Source: Pontimonas salivibrio (GTDB lineage Bacteria > Actinomycetota > Actinomycetes > Actinomycetales > Microbacteriaceae). Taken from it: DNA of 64,000 nt. The notes under the pieces were generated by a model. The model was not told the DNA's origin and searched no databases. It saw only the letters and a list, made by a program, of their open reading frames with translations. Numbering within the stretch: position 1 is the stretch's first letter; every line of letters starts with the position of its first letter. The position numbers were made by a program, and so were the translations under genes. The DNA lies in assembly GCF_002950575.1 (NCBI RefSeq), contig NZ_CP026923.1, positions 1,302,001-1,366,000 of the forward strand, given 5' to 3'. Shown here piece by piece: positions 16,906 to 25,953 of the stretch.

Positions 16906-17952
16906 ATGGCCTGGCTTTTGTTTAGTCCACTGACTATCCGTGGTGTGGAATTTCGAAACCGCATCTGGGTCTCACCAATGTGCCAGTACATGTGCCTGGA
17001 GCACGATGGCCTCCCACATGACTGGCACCTAGTCAATGCTGGCCAGTATGCGGCAGGTGGTGTGGGGATGTTTATGACCGAAGCCACGGCAGTAAGCCCA
17101 GAGGGCCGGATTACTTCCGAGTGCGCGGGCATTTGGAATGATGACCAGCGGGATCAGTGGGCGCGAGTAGCGGCATTCGTGCGCTCCCAAGGTGCGGTTC
17201 CGGCGATGCAACTGGCCCACGCTGGCAGAAAAGCCTCGGATTACCGCGGCTTCACTGCAGAAGCAGGCAAAACGAAGCCGATCGAAGAAGGAGGGTGGCC
17301 TCCTGTTTCTCCTTCCGCCGTCGCATGCCCCGGTTTTGACACACCCCAAGAACTGGATACAGACGGTATCGACAAGATTGTGGCCGATTATCGAGCAGCA
17401 GCTCGGCGTGCAGTAGACGCAGGCTTTGAGGTTATCGAAATACACGCAGCTCACGGGTATCTGCTCCATAGTTTTCTTTCGCCACTGAGTAATTTCCGAA
17501 CCGACGAATACGGAGGGTCGTTAGAAAACCGGGCGCGAATCCTGTTACGAATTGCTAGCGAAATCCGCGAGGAAATCCCGGAAGCGGCGGCCCTATTTAT
17601 TCGTTTCTCAGCGACTGATTGGGTTGAAGACGGCTTGCAACCTGGCGACACCGCCCAAGTTGCAAGCTGGGCAGCGGATATCGGGGTCGACTTTTTTGAT
17701 ATCTCGAGTGGTGGAATAGTGCGAGACATCTTTATCAGCGTTGCGCCTGGATATCAGGTCCCCCTGACCGAAAAGGTTCGAGAGCTGGGCAACGTCAAAG
17801 CTGCTGCGGTCGGCAAGATTACGACGGCAGCTCACGCCGAGGAGATTCTCCAAGAGGGGCGCGCTGACGCGATTTTTATAGCCCGCGAATTCACAAGGGA
17901 TCCACACTTCGTCTTCCGAGCGGCTCACGATTTAGGCGAGACACTTGACTAA
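16906..17952 (+). CDS. Old Yellow Enzyme family NADPH:flavin oxidoreductase (YqjM-like)
   Basis: FMN enzyme of 348 residues reducing activated C=C bonds. The SPMCQYMC block places the redox-tuning Cys at 26, typical of thermophilic-like/YqjM enzymes. AHAGRKA is at 104-110 and the substrate-binding HAAH pair is His180/His183, followed by LSPLSNFRTDEYGGSLENR, the family signature. The ATG has AAAGGAG upstream. Enone reduction upstream of Baeyer-Villiger oxidation would fit degradation of an unsaturated cyclic ketone such as a monoterpenoid or cyclohexenone, an inference from gene order. It is the last gene of the plus-strand operon and converges on the aldo/keto reductase. Confidence 0.9.
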   Translation: MAWLLFSPLTIRGVEFRNRIWVSPMCQYMCLEHDGLPHDWHLVNAGQYAAGGVGMFMTEATAVSPEGRITSECAGIWNDDQRDQWARVAAFVRSQGAVPAMQLAHAGRKASDYRGFTAEAGKTKPIEEGGWPPVSPSAVACPGFDTPQELDTDGIDKIVADYRAAARRAVDAGFEVIEIHAAHGYLLHSFLSPLSNFRTDEYGGSLENRARILLRIASEIREEIPEAAALFIRFSATDWVEDGLQPGDTAQVASWAADIGVDFFDISSGGIVRDIFISVAPGYQVPLTEKVRELGNVKAAAVGKITTAAHAEEILQEGRADAIFIAREFTRDPHFVFRAAHDLGETLD

Positions 17953-18008
17953 ATTCCCCTGTCATTCCGTGCCTCGGATTGGAGTACGGGCTGAGAGAAG
18001 CTCGGTCC

Positions 18009-19010
18009 CTAGCGCCCACCCATGGTGTCCACGAAACCGTAGGGGTAGTCGGGGGTGTGGGGCCTGGAGACGTCTTCTAAGCGCTCCCACTGCTCGGTGC
18101 TGAGCTCTACCTGGGCTGCACCCAGGTTGTCCGCTAACTGCTCCGTTGTTCTGGCCCCGAGGATCACACTGCCCACTTGGGGGTGTTGGATCAGCCAGGC
18201 GAGTGAGACTTGAGCCATGCTCGCACCGTGGTCTGCGGCAATGTCTTTCACCACATCCAAGATGGCGAATGTGCGCTCGGTGTTTCGCTTGTCGTAAGCC
18301 TCCACACCACGGCTGGGGTCCTCACCTAAACGGGTAGCGCCAGTGGGAACACTGTCGCGCTCGTATTTACCACTCAACCAACCGCCACCGAGGGGTGACC
18401 AAGGAAGAAGCGGAATGTTGTGGTTCTTACACACATCCATCACTTCGTAGTCGATGTGGCGATCGAGCAGGTTGTACTGAGGCTGCAGGGACACCACTGT
18501 GGGCAAGCCTTCATACTTCGCCACATCGAGGGTCTGTTGGAGTTGGTAGGACAGGAAGTTGGAAACACCGAGGTGTCGAATCTTGCCCTGGTCGACAAAT
18601 TCTTTAATGAGCCCCAGCCATTCGGCGACCGGCACGTTGGGGTCAAAGGCGTGTGGCTGGAAAAGGTCAATGGTGTCGATGTCTAAGCGTCGAAGGTTGT
18701 CCTCAATTGCGCCCCTGAGGTAGTCGGGGTGGAGGCCCCTCGGGCCACCCTTTGCCATGGCAAAGCGGGCTTTGGTGGCGATCAGAACATCATCTCGTTT
18801 GCCCGAGCCTTTTAGCCAGCGGCCAATGATCTCTTCACTGAGCCCCGCCGAATACACATCGGCGGTGTCAATGACGTTTCCGCCCGCCGCAACATACGCA
18901 TCGAGTAGTGCATGGGAGGTGGCCTCATCGGCTTCTTTGCCAAAAGTCATCGTGCCGAGAGTGAGTGGGGTGACCTGGAGGTCGCTGGTGCCTAAAGAAG
19001 ATGTCTGCAT
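18009..19010 (-). CDS. Aldo/keto reductase
   Basis: NAD(P)H-dependent aldo/keto reductase of 333 residues. The catalytic tetrad appears as DTADVY (Asp, Tyr), Lys in ATKARF, and His in the FQPHAFD segment, where family members usually have HxHxxD. The C-terminal SVILGARTTEQLADNL block is the cofactor-binding region. It resembles the AKR11/YajO-Tas group with no defined substrate. The gene is convergent with the Old Yellow Enzyme operon and lies upstream of nothing on its own strand, 63 bases after the lactate dehydrogenase stop, so it may be the last gene of the sugar-acid operon or independent. Confidence 0.85.
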   Translation of the reverse strand: MQTSSLGTSDLQVTPLTLGTMTFGKEADEATSHALLDAYVAAGGNVIDTADVYSAGLSEEIIGRWLKGSGKRDDVLIATKARFAMAKGGPRGLHPDYLRGAIEDNLRRLDIDTIDLFQPHAFDPNVPVAEWLGLIKEFVDQGKIRHLGVSNFLSYQLQQTLDVAKYEGLPTVVSLQPQYNLLDRHIDYEVMDVCKNHNIPLLPWSPLGGGWLSGKYERDSVPTGATRLGEDPSRGVEAYDKRNTERTFAILDVVKDIAADHGASMAQVSLAWLIQHPQVGSVILGARTTEQLADNLGAAQVELSTEQWERLEDVSRPHTPDYPYGFVDTMGGR

Positions 19011-19073
19011 AGCTTTAGCTTGCCAGAACTACTGACTGCCGCCTCCTCGAATAGATCTGGCCTGTATGCGGGG

Positions 19074-20306
19074 CTACTCGCGTGGTGCCAGGCGCCGCAG
19101 TTGGGTGACGTGCGCAGGCGTTAACTCATCCAGGTGGGTAACACCTAACAGTCGCATGGTGCGAGACATTTGCTCGGAGAGAATCTCGAACGTGCGATTC
19201 ACCCCAGGTAGGCCTCCCGCCATCAACCCATACAAATACGCACGCCCCACCATCGTGAAGCGAGCCCCCAGGGCCACGGAGGCAATAATGTCCGCACCGG
19301 ACATGATTCCGGTGTCCAAATGCACTTCCGTGTCTTTCCCGACCGCTTTGACCACCTGAGGCAACAGGTGGAAAGGAATCGGCGCACGATCTAGCTGCCG
19401 CCCACCGTGGTTAGACAACACAATCCCATCAACACCCAACTTCGACACCTTTTTGGCATCCTCAAGCGTCTGAATACCCTTCACCACGATTTTCCCCGGC
19501 CACTGGCTTTTCACCCACTTCAAATCGTCATACGTGACGGTGGGGTCAAACATGAAATCCAAAAGTTCAGCAACCGTGCCATCCCAACTCGACAGCGACG
19601 CAAACTCCAAAGGGTCGGTGGTGAGGAAATCAAACCACCACCACGGCCGGGGAATCGCATTCACAATCGTTCCCAGGGTCAGTGCCGGAGGAATCGAAAA
19701 CCCATTTCTCTTGTCTCGAAGCCTGGCGCCTGCCACCGGCACATCCACAGTCACCTGAAGGGTGTCAAAACCTGCCTTCCACGCCCGATCCACTAACTCC
19801 ATCGAACGATCACGGTCTTTCCACATATACAACTGGAACCACTTACGCGCATCAGGCCCCGCCGCCTGCACCTCTTCCATCGACCGAGTCCCCATAGTCG
19901 ACAGTGAAAAGGGAATACCCCACTGGGAAGCCGCCTGCACCCCCGCAATTTCCCCCTCGGTATGCATCATCCGCGTAAAACCTGTCGGCGCAATACCCAC
20001 CGGCATCGACACCTTCTGGCCCAACACCTCCCGAGAGAGGTCCACTTCCGACACATCCCTCAAAATCGCCGGATGAAACTCAACATCCTGAAACGCTTCC
20101 CTCGCACGCCCCAGCGACAACTCCGCCTCAGCAGAACCATCCGTGTAATCAAAAGGAGCCTTCGGGGTCCGCCTCTTCGCAATATCCCGCAAATCCCAGA
20201 TCGTCAGCGCCTTATCCAACCGACGCTTCGTCCCATCCGGCTCCCACTTTTTGAACTTCAGCAGCGGTGCAAGGTCCTTAGGCCGGGGAAAACGTCTCGT
20301 CACCAT
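19074..20306 (-). CDS. FMN-dependent L-lactate dehydrogenase (LldD-like), copy 1
   Basis: FMN alpha-hydroxyacid dehydrogenase of 410 residues that would oxidise L-lactate to pyruvate and pass electrons to the respiratory chain. Tyr54, Tyr160, and the SNHGGRQLD block with catalytic His300 and Arg303 are present. AGAAGG precedes the ATG. A paralogue of almost the same length lies at 24733. The nearby fucose pathway releases L-lactate, so a lactate-consuming enzyme makes sense here. Other members of the family oxidise glycolate or mandelate, and a different 2-hydroxy acid cannot be excluded for one of the copies. It follows the pentonate dehydratase gene on the same strand. Confidence 0.88.
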   Translation of the reverse strand: MVTRRFPRPKDLAPLLKFKKWEPDGTKRRLDKALTIWDLRDIAKRRTPKAPFDYTDGSAEAELSLGRAREAFQDVEFHPAILRDVSEVDLSREVLGQKVSMPVGIAPTGFTRMMHTEGEIAGVQAASQWGIPFSLSTMGTRSMEEVQAAGPDARKWFQLYMWKDRDRSMELVDRAWKAGFDTLQVTVDVPVAGARLRDKRNGFSIPPALTLGTIVNAIPRPWWWFDFLTTDPLEFASLSSWDGTVAELLDFMFDPTVTYDDLKWVKSQWPGKIVVKGIQTLEDAKKVSKLGVDGIVLSNHGGRQLDRAPIPFHLLPQVVKAVGKDTEVHLDTGIMSGADIIASVALGARFTMVGRAYLYGLMAGGLPGVNRTFEILSEQMSRTMRLLGVTHLDELTPAHVTQLRRLAPRE

Positions 20307-20418
20307 AATTGCCTTCTTTTCGTGGGGTAGTCGGGTGGTGTAGGGGCTGGGGCTTGGATGCTGTATTTAGGTGCTGTGGTTTAAAGGCTTGGTTTACTGA
20401 ACAGGTGGGGGATCATGC

Positions 20419-22158
20419 TCAGTGGGAATGCCTTGCGGGCATACTGCCACTGGAGCCTTCGAGGAAGTCGAGGTCAGCTCCGGTATCTGCTCCGGTGACG
20501 TGTTGGACATAGAGCTGCTCCCAGCCCCTGCTGGTGGGGGCCACCTGTGGCTCGTAGGCTGCCATCCGCTCGGCTATTTCTTCGTCGGATAGTTCGACTT
20601 CCAAGATGCGCTTATGCGCATCGAGCACAATCATGTCCCCAGTTTGGACAATACCCAGAGGGCCGCCCGCGGCGGACTCTGGGGTGACATGAAGCACGCA
20701 CGTGCCAAAGCCGGTACCGCTCATACGCGCATCGGAGATGCGCACCATGTCGGTCACGCCCGCTTCGAGAAGTTTTTTGGGCAGGGGCATGTTGCCCACT
20801 TCGGGGAAGCCCGGATAGCCCTTCGGTCCCGAGTTGCGCACAATCAACACCGTGTCCGGTGTGACCTCAAGATCGGGGTCGTCCGAGACGGCGATGTAGT
20901 CCTCGTTGCGGTCAAACACGAGCGCAGGACCTCTGTGCGTTAACAGTTCGGGGCTTGCCGCAGAAATTTTCAACACCGAACCGTTAGGGGAAATATTGCC
21001 CTTCAGCACAATGGTGCTGGAGCCAGCCGGCTGGACGGGCTGATCCCAGGGCGCGATCACATCGCGGTTGTAGTTCGGCGCTCCTTCAATATCTTCAGCC
21101 ACGGTGCGACCGGAGACAGTGATTTGATTGAGCTTAAGGACGGATTTCATTTCGGCCATCACCGCGGGCACACCCCCGGCGTAGTAAAAATCTTCCATCA
21201 GGTAGGTACCCGAGGGCATCAGGTTCACCAGCAGAGGGATTTCTCGACCGATTGCGTCGAAGTCATCGAGTGTCAACTCGATTCCCAGGCGCCTGGCGAT
21301 CGCCAGCAGGTGCACGATGGCGTTTGTGGACCCGCCCAGGGCCGCATTGACCGCAATGGCGTTGTGGAACGCATCCTTTGTCACGATGCGCGAGAGCGTG
21401 AGCTGCTCATCGACCATGTCGACGATGCGACGTCCGGCGAGTTGAGCCATGGACGCTCGGCGGGAGTCGACAGCGGGGATGGCCGACGAGCCGGAGGCTT
21501 GAAGACCTAATGCCTCAGTAATGGCGGCCATGGTGGACGCGGTTCCCATGGTCATGCAGTGGCCGGCACTTCGGGCCATACATGCTTCGGCTTCGTAGAG
21601 GTCTTCGGTGGACATTCGACCGGCACGGTGTTCTTCAGTGAATTTCCACACGTCGGTACCAGAGCCAATATCTTTACCTCGGAATTTTCCGTTCAGCATG
21701 GGACCACCGGTAATCACCAGGGTGGGAAGGTCCACACTGGCAGCACCCATGATGGCTCCCGGTGTGGTTTTGTCACAGCCGGTGAGGAGTACCACCCCGT
21801 CGAGCGGGTTGGCGCGGATGAGTTCTTCCGTCGTCATGGCCAGCATGTTGCGATACAGCATCGTGGTGGGTCGCATCATCGGCTCACCGAGGCTGACAAT
21901 GGGGAATTCGAGGGGGAAACCGCCGGCTTCCCAGACACCGCGCTTTACCGCTTCTGAGACGGTGCGTAGGTGCGCATTGCAGGGGGTGAGCTCGGACCAG
22001 GTGGTGGCGATTCCGATGACGGGCCGGCCGTCAAACACATCGGGGGCGAAGCCTTGATTTCGCATCCAGGAGCGGTGTATGAAGCCGTTGCGCCCGGTTC
22101 CGCCAAACCAATCCTGGCTTCGTCGGTCATCTTGGGCGCGTGATTTGGGGTCAGCCAC
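20419..22158 (-). CDS. IlvD/EDD-family pentonate (arabonate/xylonate) dehydratase
   Basis: Iron-sulfur dehydratase of 579 residues, the same length as rhizobial L-arabinonate dehydratase. Cys60, Cys128 (TGCDKTT) and Cys201 (AGHCMTMGTAS) correspond to its three cluster ligands, and the RSQDWFGG and NGFIHRSWM N-terminal blocks are typical of the sugar-acid subgroup rather than biosynthetic IlvD. It would convert a pentonate to 2-keto-3-deoxypentonate. It is divergent from the FAH hydrolase gene, with a 98-base control region between them. The fuconate dehydratase at 30707 is unrelated in fold, so the island has two independent sugar-acid dehydratases. Confidence 0.85.
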   Translation of the reverse strand: MADPKSRAQDDRRSQDWFGGTGRNGFIHRSWMRNQGFAPDVFDGRPVIGIATTWSELTPCNAHLRTVSEAVKRGVWEAGGFPLEFPIVSLGEPMMRPTTMLYRNMLAMTTEELIRANPLDGVVLLTGCDKTTPGAIMGAASVDLPTLVITGGPMLNGKFRGKDIGSGTDVWKFTEEHRAGRMSTEDLYEAEACMARSAGHCMTMGTASTMAAITEALGLQASGSSAIPAVDSRRASMAQLAGRRIVDMVDEQLTLSRIVTKDAFHNAIAVNAALGGSTNAIVHLLAIARRLGIELTLDDFDAIGREIPLLVNLMPSGTYLMEDFYYAGGVPAVMAEMKSVLKLNQITVSGRTVAEDIEGAPNYNRDVIAPWDQPVQPAGSSTIVLKGNISPNGSVLKISAASPELLTHRGPALVFDRNEDYIAVSDDPDLEVTPDTVLIVRNSGPKGYPGFPEVGNMPLPKKLLEAGVTDMVRISDARMSGTGFGTCVLHVTPESAAGGPLGIVQTGDMIVLDAHKRILEVELSDEEIAERMAAYEPQVAPTSRGWEQLYVQHVTGADTGADLDFLEGSSGSMPARHSH

Positions 22159-22256
22159 ACCAATTCCTTTCTACGATTTTCCCAAATCCTATATTGTTTC
22201 CGGTCTGCCCGATAGAGTGTGGAAGTATTCGACAGACCCTCTGGAAAGGTTGCACC

Positions 22257-23111
22257 ATGAGAATCGGCCGCGTTGGTAACACAGGACACGAAAAACCCGT
22301 CGTTTTTGTCGACGACAAGACGGCAGTGGCCGTCGATTCGATCATCTCCGACTGGTCCAGAGAAACCCTCGAATCGGGTGCACTAGAGAGCGTCAAGGCC
22401 GCCTCTCTCGAGAGCCTTCCCACTATCGACCTCACCGATGTCCGCATCGGCGCACCAGTGGCTCGCCCCACCAAGGTCGTCTGCATCGGCCTGAACTACC
22501 GCAAACACGCGGCAGAAACCGGCGCCACACCTCCCACCGAACCGGTCATCTTCATGAAAGCTCCGGACTGTGTGGTGGGTCCCAACGACGACATCGAAAT
22601 CCCCCCGGGGTCAGAAAAAACCGACTATGAAGTCGAACTCGCCATCGTCATCGGAAGCCGGCTTCGCTACGCCACCAGCCAGGAAAAGGCAATGAAAGCC
22701 GTCCTCGGTTACACCATCTCTCAGGACGTCTCCGAGCGTCACTGGCAAATCGAACGCGGTGGCCAGTGGGATAAAGGAAAAGCCTTCCCCACCTTCAACC
22801 CCTGCGGGCCATGGATCGAGACCGACACCAGTTTTGACCCACAAAACCAAGTTCTCTCCTGCAGCGTCAACGGTGAGAGCCGCCAAGACTCCAACACCAA
22901 CGACATGATTTTCACCGTGGCAGAAATTGTCCACTACGTGAGCCAGTGCATGGAATTATTCCCCGGAGACATCATCAACACGGGCACTCCGGCAGGCGTG
23001 GCCATGGGAATGAACCCTACCCAATACTTGGTAGCCGGTGACGTTGTCGAAACGACTATTGAGGGCATCGGCACCATTCGCTCGACCTGCGTCGAAGCGA
23101 ACCTCTCCTAG
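22257..23111 (+). CDS. FAH-family hydrolase, likely 2,4-diketo-3-deoxy-L-fuconate hydrolase
   Basis: Fumarylacetoacetate-hydrolase fold protein of 284 residues. The metal-binding YEVELAIVIG block and the ERGGQWDKGKAFPTF and NTGTPAGVAMGM blocks are those of diketo-acid hydrolases of the fucose/rhamnose pathways. It would split 2,4-diketo-3-deoxy-L-fuconate into pyruvate and L-lactate. The ATG at 22257 has GAAAGG 8 bases upstream; an open frame from 22140 adds an unlikely N-terminus. It is the only plus-strand gene in this part of the island and stands alone between two minus-strand groups. Acylpyruvase activity is an alternative in this family. Confidence 0.82.
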   Translation: MRIGRVGNTGHEKPVVFVDDKTAVAVDSIISDWSRETLESGALESVKAASLESLPTIDLTDVRIGAPVARPTKVVCIGLNYRKHAAETGATPPTEPVIFMKAPDCVVGPNDDIEIPPGSEKTDYEVELAIVIGSRLRYATSQEKAMKAVLGYTISQDVSERHWQIERGGQWDKGKAFPTFNPCGPWIETDTSFDPQNQVLSCSVNGESRQDSNTNDMIFTVAEIVHYVSQCMELFPGDIINTGTPAGVAMGMNPTQYLVAGDVVETTIEGIGTIRSTCVEANLS

Positions 23112-23121
23112 CAGCCAAAAG

Positions 23122-23172
23122 CCCACGCCCACCCCGCAAGGCCGCACATGGCCACACGGGGGCAGGCGTGGG
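23122..23172 (+). terminator. Nested hairpin after FAH hydrolase
   Basis: CCCACGCC and GGCGTGGG form an outer stem, with CCCC/GGGG and GGCC/GGCC able to pair inside. It begins 11 bases after the hydrolase stop. There is no T-tract, so it is probably the first half of a bidirectional termination region with the hairpin at 23183. Confidence 0.55.
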
Positions 23173-23182
23173 GAGGCCTAAC

Positions 23183-23232
23183 CGCATAACGGGTAGTCAC
23201 CCACGGTTTATCGGGTGACTACCCGTTATGCG
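23183..23232. terminator. Perfect 20-bp hairpin between convergent genes
   Basis: A flawless 20-base inverted repeat with a 10-base loop (ACGGTTTATC). Arms begin CGCATAACGGG. It sits between the plus-strand FAH hydrolase and the minus-strand aldehyde dehydrogenase and would fold equally from either strand, so it is best read as a bidirectional terminator. The stem is about twice the usual length and lacks a strong T-tract on either side. Confidence 0.75.
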
Positions 23233-23247
23233 TTGCCCTACAAAAAA

Positions 23248-24723
23248 CTAGATCGACGTGAGGCCTGGCCACTGATTGGGCGTGGCATTTTGAATCACTA
23301 AGGGTCGAACGAAGCGCATCATCGCTTGGCCACCCACAGAGGTGTGTAACACGCTCGTGGACGCCGGGTAGGGGCCACCGTGGTGCTGCCATGGACTCAC
23401 CGCAAGACCGGTGGGCCATCCGTTCATGACAATTCGCCCCACACGGCCAGAGAGCGCGTCGACAACACTATTGACCACCTTTTGGTCGGCGCCAGACTCA
23501 GCGTGGATTGCGGCGACCAGGGCGCCTTCTAAGTCCTCTGACACCGTCAGGTAGTCCGTGTCGTCGGAGCAGCGAATGATGACCGCAGAGGGCCCAAAGC
23601 ATTCCTCTTTGATCCCGTGTGCGTTCGCCAGATAGTCCTCAAGGCTGACACTGAGAAGGTGAGCCCCTACCGACAACCCTGATGCGTCATCATCGGCGAC
23701 CAGTGAGGTGACTCCACTGCTTTCGCTCACTCGAGAGACACTGTCAATAAAGCGCTGGCGAATAGCCGGGGATAACAGCGGACCGGTTGGGGCTTCGCTT
23801 AGTTTCGACACCAGTTCATCCACAAATTCTTGATCATCCGGGATGAATAGCAACGCCGGTTTCGTACAAAACTGACCCCGCCCCATCATGATGGACGTGG
23901 CGGCCTCCGCGGCCAACTCTGAACGTCTGGCGCCCATGGCGGCCTGGGTAATGAAGGCCGGGTTCAAACTGCCCAGTTCTCCGTAAAAAGGAATCGGAAC
24001 CTCGCGGGCATTGACCATGTCCAAAAGTGCTCGCCCGGCCACCTGGGAACCAGTGAAGCCCACCGCACAAATCAGTGGATGGGATACCAACGACACCCCA
24101 GCCTCAAGACCTCGCACACCCACCAGCACGGACGCAGGAAGACCGTGGTCAACGAACACCTGTCGTGCCAGCTCCACCACTTTCACCGAAAGGTTGGGAT
24201 GGCTGGGGTGTTCTTTCACGACCACTGTGCAGCCGGCGGCCAACGCGCTGGCGGTATCGCCACCGAGGACGCTAAAGGCGAAGGGGAAATTACTGGCACC
24301 AAAGACCGCTACCGGCCCGAGTGGGACCATAGAGCGCACCATGCGCGGACGGCCCACTGGTGGAGCCCCCTCAATGGGCTCATCGACGTGGGTAGCGAGA
24401 AGCTCGCCCTCGTCAAGCAGCTGTGCAAACATGCGCAGCTGGAAACTTGTTCTGGCCACCTCGCCGGTCAGCCTCACTTCACCCAAGCCTGTTTCGTGCT
24501 CGGCGATGTCGACAAGCTCCTCAACGTGAGCATCAAGAGCGTCAGCGAGGGCATTCAACACCTCTGCGCGCTCGCGGTCCGGGGTCTTCGACCACGTCGA
24601 AAACGCATCATGGGCTTCGTGAACAGCGCTGTCTAGTTCCTCCTGGGTGGTTTCCACCAACCCTTCATAGACGGCCTGCCCGGTACGGGGATCAATCGCT
24701 TGAATTGTTGCGGGGGGTGCCAT
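23248..24723 (-). CDS. Alpha-ketoglutarate semialdehyde dehydrogenase
   Basis: Aldehyde dehydrogenase of 491 residues in the KGSADH group that oxidises 2,5-dioxovalerate to alpha-ketoglutarate at the end of non-phosphorylative pentose and hexarate pathways. Asn145 (FGASNFPF), Glu249 (FYGELGSLNP) and the nucleophile Cys286 (GRGQFCTKP) are present, and these particular contexts are diagnostic for KGSADH rather than other aldehyde dehydrogenases. AAGGAG precedes the ATG. It lies 9 bases after the second lactate dehydrogenase gene in a minus-strand operon. With the pentonate dehydratase and the XylX-like protein it completes a Weimberg-type route. Confidence 0.87.
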   Translation of the reverse strand: MAPPATIQAIDPRTGQAVYEGLVETTQEELDSAVHEAHDAFSTWSKTPDRERAEVLNALADALDAHVEELVDIAEHETGLGEVRLTGEVARTSFQLRMFAQLLDEGELLATHVDEPIEGAPPVGRPRMVRSMVPLGPVAVFGASNFPFAFSVLGGDTASALAAGCTVVVKEHPSHPNLSVKVVELARQVFVDHGLPASVLVGVRGLEAGVSLVSHPLICAVGFTGSQVAGRALLDMVNAREVPIPFYGELGSLNPAFITQAAMGARRSELAAEAATSIMMGRGQFCTKPALLFIPDDQEFVDELVSKLSEAPTGPLLSPAIRQRFIDSVSRVSESSGVTSLVADDDASGLSVGAHLLSVSLEDYLANAHGIKEECFGPSAVIIRCSDDTDYLTVSEDLEGALVAAIHAESGADQKVVNSVVDALSGRVGRIVMNGWPTGLAVSPWQHHGGPYPASTSVLHTSVGGQAMMRFVRPLVIQNATPNQWPGLTSI

Positions 24724-24732
24724 TAGTGCTCC

Positions 24733-25953
24733 TTAGTGCTCACGCAGTCGCACGTGTTCGGGGCGGAGGTCATCAATTTTGTCGACACCCATCAGTGTCA
24801 TCGTATTTTCCATTTCTTCGCGGAACACGTCAGCCATTTTGTCAACGCCAGCCTCACCGGCTGCCATCAGTCCGTAAAGGTAGGGGCGACCTACCAGTAC
24901 AGCCGTTGCACCGAGGGCGACCGCGGCGAGCACGTCGCCACCCGAGAGGACGGAACCGTCGATGTAGATTTCCATCTCATCGCCGACGGCTTTTTTCACT
25001 TCCGGGAGTAGCTCAAGCGGTGTGGTGCCACGGTCCATTTGGCGTCCGCCGTGGTTTGACAAGACAATTCCTTGAACGCCGAGTTTTTTCATCTCCAGGG
25101 CGTCCTCAACGGTTTGAATGCCTTTCACAATGAGCGGGCCGCCCCATTCTTTTTGCAACCAAGCGACATCTTTCAAAGTGACACTGGGGTCAAAGATGAG
25201 CTTTGCCAGCTCAAACAGCGATTTGTCGTAGCCGCGCATGGCCGCGAATTCCAGCGGTGGGGTGGTGAGTAGGTTCGCCCACCAACGCGGCTTGGTCGCC
25301 ATGTTGAGGAATGTCTTCATGGTGATTTTGGGCGGCACGGTCAGACCGTTTCTGGTATCCCGCAGACGTTGACCACTGACCGGGGTGTCGACGGTGAGAA
25401 TCAGCGCATCAAAACCGTTATCCCTCGCCTGCGCGATGAAATCGCGCGACTGGTCCCGGTTTTGCCACAAATACAGCTGGAACCATTTACGCCCCTCGGG
25501 TGTTGCTGTTGCTAAATCGGAGGGCGAACAGGTCCCCATGGTGGACAGTGCGTAGACCATGTCCTGTTTTGCCGCTGAGGCGGCCACCGCGTATTCGCCC
25601 AAATAGTGCATCATTCGGGTATACCCGGTGGGGGCGAGGATGATGGGCATGGACGTGCGCTTACCCAACACTTCCCTGCTCAAATCCACTGAGGTGACAC
25701 CGCGCAGTACTCGAGGGTGAAATTCCACGCGCTGGAAGGAATCTTTGGAGCGCATAATGCTGATTTCTTGAAGCGCGCCGCCTTCGACGTAGTCGAACAC
25801 CGACAGCGGGACGCGCTTTTTTGCCAATTCCCGCAAGTCGGGAATGGTCAGCACCTTCTCCAGGCCACGATCTCGTTTTCTGAAAGTAGGCCAGGACCAA
25901 CCCAGCAGCGGTTTAATGCTGCTCCAGCGGGGAAATTGTCGACGCACGCTCAC
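24733..25953 (-). CDS. FMN-dependent L-lactate dehydrogenase (LldD-like), copy 2
   Basis: FMN alpha-hydroxyacid dehydrogenase of about 406 residues, clearly a paralogue of the copy at 19074 (same FDY, KWFQLY and SNHGGRQ blocks). It would oxidise L-lactate to pyruvate at the membrane. I start it at the GTG at 25953, which overlaps the lactonase TGA as GTGA and has GAGGG 9 bases upstream; the frame stays open to 26001. Its place between the fuconolactonase and the semialdehyde dehydrogenase ties it to the fucose operon more tightly than copy 1. Whether the two copies differ in substrate or in expression is not visible. Confidence 0.87.
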   Translation of the reverse strand: MSVRRQFPRWSSIKPLLGWSWPTFRKRDRGLEKVLTIPDLRELAKKRVPLSVFDYVEGGALQEISIMRSKDSFQRVEFHPRVLRGVTSVDLSREVLGKRTSMPIILAPTGYTRMMHYLGEYAVAASAAKQDMVYALSTMGTCSPSDLATATPEGRKWFQLYLWQNRDQSRDFIAQARDNGFDALILTVDTPVSGQRLRDTRNGLTVPPKITMKTFLNMATKPRWWANLLTTPPLEFAAMRGYDKSLFELAKLIFDPSVTLKDVAWLQKEWGGPLIVKGIQTVEDALEMKKLGVQGIVLSNHGGRQMDRGTTPLELLPEVKKAVGDEMEIYIDGSVLSGGDVLAAVALGATAVLVGRPYLYGLMAAGEAGVDKMADVFREEMENTMTLMGVDKIDDLRPEHVRLREH

